DNA of 9,059 nucleotides from an uncultured Methanosarcinales archaeon (GTDB lineage: Archaea; Halobacteriota; Methanosarcinia; Methanotrichales; Methanotrichaceae), in assembly GCA_937864385.1 (NCBI GenBank), contig CALMJN010000475.1, forward strand, positions 1 to 9,059. The letters run 5' to 3'. Position 1 is the stretch's first letter. Every line of letters begins with the position of its first letter. The notes below the pieces were generated by a model, which did not search any database, had not been told where the DNA came from, and was given only the letters and a program-made list of their open reading frames with translations. The position numbers and the translations under genes were made by a program. Shown here piece after piece: positions 5,543 to 9,059 of this stretch.

Positions 5543-6420
5543 CAGGCCAGCCACAGGGTATAAGCTCTATCCCTCTGGAAGCTCCTGGCGTGCTCGCTCT
5601 TATTGATGATATCCCGACCTTTTCTCTGGAAGACGGTTATGGTCTGGGTCTTTCCTGCGCCAACGGTGAAGCTGGCCGCACCATCCAGTGAGCCATCGCT
5701 CTCATCGCTGCTGAAGAAGACCCCGTTGACCTGGACATCAAAGCCCCTCATCCGCTCTGATCGCACGGTTATCAGCGCCTCGCCTATCCGGACCGCCTCC
5801 ACATCCAGAGAGGCAGCGGCTGCATCGGGAGGTCGGGGCAGTACGTCCAGGATCAGAGCGCTGCTGGGACGGCTGCCCTGAGATAAAATCAAAAAGAATC
5901 TGCCTGTCTCCTCTGGCACCAGCCTCAGGCGGTGGTAATAGCTGGAGAGGGATTTTATGCTCCAATGGTCGATCTTGCTGTCGGCATAGGATATCAGATA
6001 GAGATCAGCGCTGCCGTCCTCTGGGGTATGAGCTATGATCTCCACGCTCTCGCCGGCGGCCACCACCTGATACTGCATCCAGCTCTCGTCCTCCTGGATC
6101 CACAACTGGAGGGAGGTTTTTCCGAGGCCCGGACAGCAATCGCCGGGGAAGCAGTCCGAATAGTTGTACCTCACACCTCCCACAATCACATTCCCCGGCT
6201 CGCTGCCTCTGATATCGAAGGTTATGGGATCGGAGAGCGTCGTCTTCGCCTCCGCCGGAGGCTCTTCTGCCTGATCCATCCAGGGCTCCTCGGTCCAGAC
6301 GGCGCTTCCCTGGGGCGCTGCCTGGACGGATAAGGCCAGCAGCAGCATCAATGCCGCCGCTAGCAGGAGAGGGGCAAGGGGGCTGAATCTGTGGCCCACT
6401 GCCAGGCTCAGCCTCTTCAC
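5542..6420 (-). CDS. Secreted protein of unknown function, coupled to argS
   Basis: This 292-residue exported protein belongs to no family I can name. A long signal peptide (basic start MKR, hydrophobic core about 15-34, AQAAP-like end LSVQAAPQG) is followed by a Glu/Pro-rich spacer (43-60). A first beta-rich domain (about 65-197) contains the cysteine cluster CFPGDCCPG (90-98) and a strand pattern like pre-peptidase (PPC) sandwiches. A second beta domain (about 205-292), built around ITVRSERMRGFDVQVNGVFF and ending TQTITVFQRKG...YTLWLA, resembles repeated surface-protein modules I associate with Methanothrix; this is recollection, not a search. The start is GTG 6420, overlapping the argS stop as GTGA, so it is probably translated by coupling. 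There is no C-terminal anchor. A periplasm-like or surface role is likely. Confidence 0.8.
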   Translation of the reverse strand: MKRLSLAVGHRFSPLAPLLLAAALMLLLALSVQAAPQGSAVWTEEPWMDQAEEPPAEAKTTLSDPITFDIRGSEPGNVIVGGVRYNYSDCFPGDCCPGLGKTSLQLWIQEDESWMQYQVVAAGESVEIIAHTPEDGSADLYLISYADSKIDHWSIKSLSSYYHRLRLVPEETGRFFLILSQGSRPSSALILDVLPRPPDAAAASLDVEAVRIGEALITVRSERMRGFDVQVNGVFFSSDESDGSLDGAASFTVGAGKTQTITVFQRKGRDIINKSEHARSFQRDRAYTLWLA

Positions 6421-8117
6421 ATCGTCTCCAGAGCAGCTATGCCCAGTGTATCAAGCGTCACCCGCAGGGCATTCTTCGCTGCTCTGGCCAGGCCCATTCT
6501 GGCCTGCCTCAGATCCGGCTCGGCATCCAGAACCGGGCTGAAGCGGTAGAAGAGGTTGAAGCTCTCCGCCAGCTCCCGGGCATAGGTGGCCAGCTGATGG
6601 GGCTTGAGCTCACGGGCAGCTCTATCGATGACCAGATCGAACTGGGCGATCTTCTTGAGCAGAGCTATCTCATAATCGCCTTTCAGGAGATGGCAGGCGA
6701 TATCAGAGCCGTCCGCCGCCAGAGCCTCCCCCTCGCCCCGGCGCAGGATGCTGGCGGCGCGGGCATGGGAATACTGGATAAAGGGAGCGGACAGCTTCTC
6801 GAAGTCCAGAGCCTGCTTCCAGTCGAAGGTGGTGGCTTTGTCTGCCGAGACCTTGACCACATCATAGCGCACCGCTCCCGCCGCCACCTGAGCTGCTGTC
6901 TCCCGGAGGAAGGCCTCGCTCTCCTCCGGCCTTCTCAGCTTGACCTCTTCATAGGCCTGCTTTTCCACCTCATCCAATAGCTCGTCCGCGGAGATGAACT
7001 TGCCCTTCCTGGTGCTCATGGAGCCGGTGGGAAGGGAGACGAACTCGAATATGACCACCTCCGGCTCCCGGACCCCTAAAAGACGCAGCGCCGTCCGCAG
7101 CTGTCCCGAGACCAGCTTGTGGTCCGCTCCCAGGATGTCCACGGAGCGGTCCGAGTTTTCCGCCTTCCAGCGGTGGTAGGCCAGGTCCCGGGTGATGTAA
7201 AGGGACGTGCCGTTGGCCCTCTTCAAGACCATCTTCTTCTCAAAGCCGTAGGAGGTGAGATCAAGCTGGAATGCCCCATTTTCCCATTCGGTGAGGCCGG
7301 TCTTCTCCAGGAGGCCGACTATCTCCTCCACATCCCCCCGGCGCACGAACTCCGACTCCCAGTGGTAGGAGTCGTGGCTGATGTTCATTCTTTGCAGCGT
7401 CTGCTCAATGCCGCCGATGGCGTACTTGACTGCGCTCTGGATCTTGGCTATTATCTCCGGGTCTCCCGCCTCGTAGCGGGCGATGACCGAGTCGGCCTCA
7501 TCCCTGATGCCGGGCTGGCTCTCCATGAGCTTGTTAGCAGCGATATAGACCTTGGCCACGGCGTGGTCTGCTTTGCTGCCGTCCAGCTGGAAATGGTCGC
7601 AGCCTACCACCACCATGGCCTCCTGGCGGCCCATGTCGTTTATGTAATACTGAGCATCGACGGTGCATCCCGCCCGGCGCAGTATGCGAACTAAAGTGTC
7701 GCCTATGACCGAGTTGCGGATATGGCCCACATGTAGTGGCCCGTCGGGATTGGCCGAGGTATGCTCCACTATCACCTTTTCGCTCATCCTACCGGTCCAG
7801 GCGTTATCTGCCAGGGCTTCCTGGAGCACTTTATCCAGGAACCTGTCGTTCATGAAAAAATTGAGATAGGGGCCCAGGACCTCCACCCGATCCACATAAC
7901 GGCGCTCCTCCGGCAGGGCCTTATGGATCTCTGCGGCTATGGCCGCCGGGCTCTTCTTGAGGACGGGGGCCAGGCGGAAAGCGACAGATGAGGCCAGGTC
8001 GGCATGGGGGCTTATGTCCAGCCCCAGGGGGTTTGCTCCATCCTCCAAATTACAGCCGCAGCGCTCCAGGGCCACCTTCAGCAGCGCCTCTACCTCGCTC
8101 ATAAAATCAAGAAACAT
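6417..8117 (-). CDS. argS: Arginyl-tRNA synthetase (class I)
   Basis: This 566-residue enzyme attaches arginine to tRNA-Arg using ATP, in the cytoplasm. An N-terminal domain that recognises the tRNA D-loop (about 8-95, ending VLGPYLNFFMN) is followed by the class I catalytic domain. It begins VIVEHTSANPDGPLHVGHIRNS, with the HIGH motif as HVGH at 129-132. The KMSK loop is present in the ArgRS form MSTRKGK (367-373). The DALR anticodon-binding domain covers about 449-566, with IQYSHARAASILRR at its start and NLFYRFSPVL near its end. Length and motifs are normal and no key residue is missing. ATG 8117 is preferred because GGAG lies 6 bases upstream; ATG 8102 is an internal alternative. It heads a two-gene unit with the secreted protein downstream. 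Confidence 0.97.
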   Translation of the reverse strand: MFLDFMSEVEALLKVALERCGCNLEDGANPLGLDISPHADLASSVAFRLAPVLKKSPAAIAAEIHKALPEERRYVDRVEVLGPYLNFFMNDRFLDKVLQEALADNAWTGRMSEKVIVEHTSANPDGPLHVGHIRNSVIGDTLVRILRRAGCTVDAQYYINDMGRQEAMVVVGCDHFQLDGSKADHAVAKVYIAANKLMESQPGIRDEADSVIARYEAGDPEIIAKIQSAVKYAIGGIEQTLQRMNISHDSYHWESEFVRRGDVEEIVGLLEKTGLTEWENGAFQLDLTSYGFEKKMVLKRANGTSLYITRDLAYHRWKAENSDRSVDILGADHKLVSGQLRTALRLLGVREPEVVIFEFVSLPTGSMSTRKGKFISADELLDEVEKQAYEEVKLRRPEESEAFLRETAAQVAAGAVRYDVVKVSADKATTFDWKQALDFEKLSAPFIQYSHARAASILRRGEGEALAADGSDIACHLLKGDYEIALLKKIAQFDLVIDRAARELKPHQLATYARELAESFNLFYRFSPVLDAEPDLRQARMGLARAAKNALRVTLDTLGIAALETM

Positions 8118-8166
8118 GGTTGACTCCGATTGTAGCAGTATCTTCGATCCATCAATTGGATGGGGC

Positions 8167-8175
8167 GATATAAGG
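8167..8175 (-). promoter_or_regulatory. TATA-like box of argS
   Basis: On the minus strand this reads CCTTATATC, a good archaeal TATA-like element. It predicts transcription start near 8146 and a leader of about 28 bases to the argS ATG at 8117, with GGAG in between. The 248-base gap 8118-8365 otherwise holds the T-rich end of the upstream gene and one very short plus-strand reading frame at 8278-8346. Confidence 0.45.
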
Positions 8176-8324
8176 ATTGCGCGGGCGCTCGTCCATAGCC
8201 TGCATATCTATCCCCCTTATCCTTGCTCATTTGTGATCTTTAGCATGAACTATGGACATATGGGGGAGGAGCATAATATGGGGGGAGCTATTGGCGTGAA
8301 TACCGAGAAGAGAATTGCTCTAGT

Positions 8325-8339
8325 AAAAAATATAAAAAA
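8325..8339 (-). terminator. T-rich terminator after the His/Trp micro-protein gene
   Basis: On the minus strand two T6 runs (8339-8334 and 8330-8325), separated by ATA, lie 27 to 41 bases after the stop codon at 8366-8368. Runs of T without a hairpin are a usual form of archaeal terminator. Confidence 0.55.
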
Positions 8340-8365
8340 GATTTAGCCGGTTATGTTGCTTGAAA

Positions 8366-8605
8366 TCACGGCCACCAGTATCGCCAGGACCACCATGAGC
8401 TGTAAGGCCACCAGTTCCCCCAGTACCCACTCCATCCATACCATACCGGTTGATGGTAATAGTGGGTATAATGGGATCCTGGATGATGATGAGATCCCGG
8501 ATGGTGACTTCCTCCCCAATGAGGAGCGGCCATGCCAACGGATGCAGTTACCAGCATAAGGGCTGCCAATAACAGCATCACTTTAAATGCTGTTCCCTTT
8601 TTCAT
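8366..8605 (-). CDS. Exported His/Trp/Tyr-rich micro-protein
   Basis: This encodes 79 residues. A classic signal peptide (MKKGTAFK, then hydrophobic VMLLLAALMLVTASVG, then MAA) is probably cleaved near residue 26, leaving about 53 residues. The first half of the mature part is a His/Gly/Ser repeat, GGSHHPGSHHHPGSHYTHYYH (31-51), given here as GSHHP and GSHHHP units. The second half is a Trp/Tyr/Gly tract (54-78). By my count the mature part has 11 Trp, 9 His and 7 Tyr, no Asp, Glu, Lys or Cys, and one Arg. The His repeats suggest metal binding and the aromatic tract suggests surface, membrane or glycan contact; both are inference. The gene is well supported: perfect GGAGGTG 9 bases before the ATG, a promoter-like sequence upstream and a T-rich end. 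I do not recognise a family. Confidence 0.82.
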   Translation of the reverse strand: MKKGTAFKVMLLLAALMLVTASVGMAAPHWGGSHHPGSHHHPGSHYTHYYHQPVWYGWSGYWGNWWPYSSWWSWRYWWP

Positions 8606-8614
8606 AATTTATTG

Positions 8615-8621
8615 CACCTCC
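8615..8621 (-). promoter_or_regulatory. Strong Shine-Dalgarno site of the micro-protein gene
   Basis: On the minus strand this reads GGAGGTG, 9 bases before ATG 8605. It is a near full match to the archaeal 16S rRNA 3' end, fixes the start codon and suggests efficient translation. Confidence 0.8.
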
Positions 8622-8649
8622 GATCTTTTGCTGACAAGAACAAAGAGGC

Positions 8650-8671
8650 ATTGGCCATATTTAAGGCCAAT
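8650..8671 (-). promoter_or_regulatory. TATA-like box enclosed in an inverted repeat
   Basis: ATTGGCC (8650-8656) and GGCCAAT (8665-8671) are a perfect 7-bp inverted repeat around the 8-base AT core 8657-8664. On the minus strand that core lies within CCTTAAATATGG, a TATA-like element. It predicts transcription start near 8635, about 30 bases before the micro-protein ATG. A symmetrical site directly over the TATA box is well placed for a repressor dimer. Confidence 0.5.
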
Positions 8672-8763
8672 TTTAATGTAGATGTCGTATGAATCCGATC
8701 TAAAAGGGACGGATATCAAAGCCGCCTGTATGGCAGATAAAGGTCGCTTACATAAGAAGGTCG

Positions 8764-8768
8764 AAAAA
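8764..8768 (-). terminator. Short T5 tract after tRNA-Leu
   Basis: On the minus strand TTTTT lies about 19 bases past the encoded CCA end of the tRNA. It is a plausible oligo-T terminator. The rest of the stretch 8672-8763 shows nothing I can identify. Confidence 0.35.
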
Positions 8769-8786
8769 GACGATATTCGATAGCAA

Positions 8787-8873
8787 TGGTGCGGGGTACG
8801 GGATTCGAACCCGCGAACTCCTGCGAGACAGGATCTTAAGTCCTGCGCCTTTGGCCAGCTTGGCAAACCCCGC
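8787..8873 (-). tRNA. tRNA-Leu, anticodon UAA, with encoded CCA
   Basis: The minus strand folds as a class II tRNA. The acceptor arms GCGGGGT (8873-8867) and ACCCCGC pair fully. The D-arm has GCC/GGC. The anticodon stem CAGGA/TCCTG encloses the loop CTTAAGA with anticodon TAA at 8838-8836. A long variable arm with stem CTC/GAG is typical of leucine and serine tRNAs. The T-arm is GCGGGTTCGAATCCCGT. The discriminator base is A (8790), as leucine tRNAs need, and CCA follows directly in the DNA at 8789-8787. I see no intron. It reads UUA and UUG codons. Confidence 0.95.
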
Positions 8874-8904
8874 TCATTTTCAGATAACTATCCGACCTGT
8901 ATCG

Positions 8905-8911
8905 TTTATAT
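8905..8911 (-). promoter_or_regulatory. TATA-like box of tRNA-Leu
   Basis: On the minus strand this reads ATATAAA in the context TCGATATAAACG. It is centred 35 bases before the mature tRNA 5' end and predicts a 5' leader of about 10 bases. Confidence 0.5.
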
Positions 8912-9019
8912 CGAATCCCTGGGACCACTTGGGCACTTAGCATGTATACTTCTGGAATAAGTACTTTCCCGATGCAATAAACCTTTTTTTGCGCCCTTGC
9001 GCATGTTACAAGAAAAGGT

Positions 9020-9054
9020 AAAAAAAGATGCAGCGGTTTAAATGTAGACCGCTG
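9020..9054 (-). terminator. Hairpin plus T7 terminator of a gene beyond the right edge
   Basis: CAGCGGT (9031-9037) and ACCGCTG (9048-9054) form a perfect 7-bp stem with a 10-base loop. On the minus strand a T7 run (9026-9020) follows four bases after the stem. This suggests that a minus-strand gene ends just outside the window. The stretch 8912-9019 between this and the tRNA promoter shows no credible gene. Confidence 0.55.
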
Positions 9055-9059
9055 TTCCC

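Noticed and set aside
7119..7694. 191-residue plus-strand frame inside argS
   Set aside because: It is the antisense of the conserved catalytic region of argS and has no coding support of its own.
8320..8538. 72-residue minus-strand frame overlapping the micro-protein gene in another phase
   Set aside because: It lacks a ribosome site and signal peptide and runs through the T-rich terminator. The overlapping frame has all expected signals.
8353..8559. 68-residue plus-strand frame opposite the micro-protein
   Set aside because: It is the complement of the His/Trp repeats and has no start signals.
8366..8605. Reading the GSHHP repeats as a CRISPR or DNA tandem repeat
   Set aside because: The repeats are short, irregular and in codon phase, so they reflect protein composition. 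No CRISPR array is present in the window.
8984..9003. T7 run followed by hairpin TGCGC-CCTT-GCGCA
   Set aside because: The order is wrong for a terminator on either strand. It may be a weak plus-strand T-tract, but there is no plus-strand gene upstream for it to end.

Overview
The window looks like a piece of methanogenic archaeal chromosome. The evidence is an archaeal-type ribosomal protein S8e, an archaeal-length Elp3, a DUF1922 zinc protein, promoters of TATA-box style upstream of most transcription units, strong GGAGG Shine-Dalgarno sites, and a tRNA-Leu gene. The exported proteins, including a C-terminal beta domain of a style I associate with Methanothrix (Methanosaeta), make Methanothrix-like my best guess. 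That genus-level call is inference. I see no mobile element, CRISPR array or integration scar.

Left third (1-3200), mainly translation genes. The 3' end of an unidentified gene is followed by a small orphan gene, whose stop overlaps the start of elp3 (wobble-uridine tRNA modification). Next come rps8e and a DUF1922 zinc-ribbon gene with a promoter in front and a tight hairpin plus T-tract behind. A PaaI-like hotdog thioesterase gene converges on them, with only 8 bases between the two stop codons.

Middle (3416-6420), four exported proteins of unknown role. A sequon-rich secreted protein on the minus strand diverges from two tandem, paralogous single-domain lamin-tail (LTD) proteins on the plus strand. 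These end at a GC-rich hairpin/T6 terminator and converge on a fourth secreted protein. That fourth gene is translationally coupled to the upstream argS (arginyl-tRNA synthetase) through a 4-base GTGA overlap.

Right end (8118-9059). A leader region with the argS promoter is followed, all on the minus strand, by a 79-residue exported micro-protein whose mature part is almost entirely His, Trp, Tyr, Gly and Ser. Its promoter has a TATA-like core framed by a perfect 7-bp inverted repeat. A tRNA-Leu(UAA) gene with an encoded CCA lies upstream of it, and the window ends in a hairpin/T7 terminator for a minus-strand gene outside.

The most unusual content is the set of exported orphans: the His/Trp micro-protein, the LTD pair, the sequon-rich protein and the argS-coupled protein. 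Several have palindromes at their promoters. I cannot show that they form one system.
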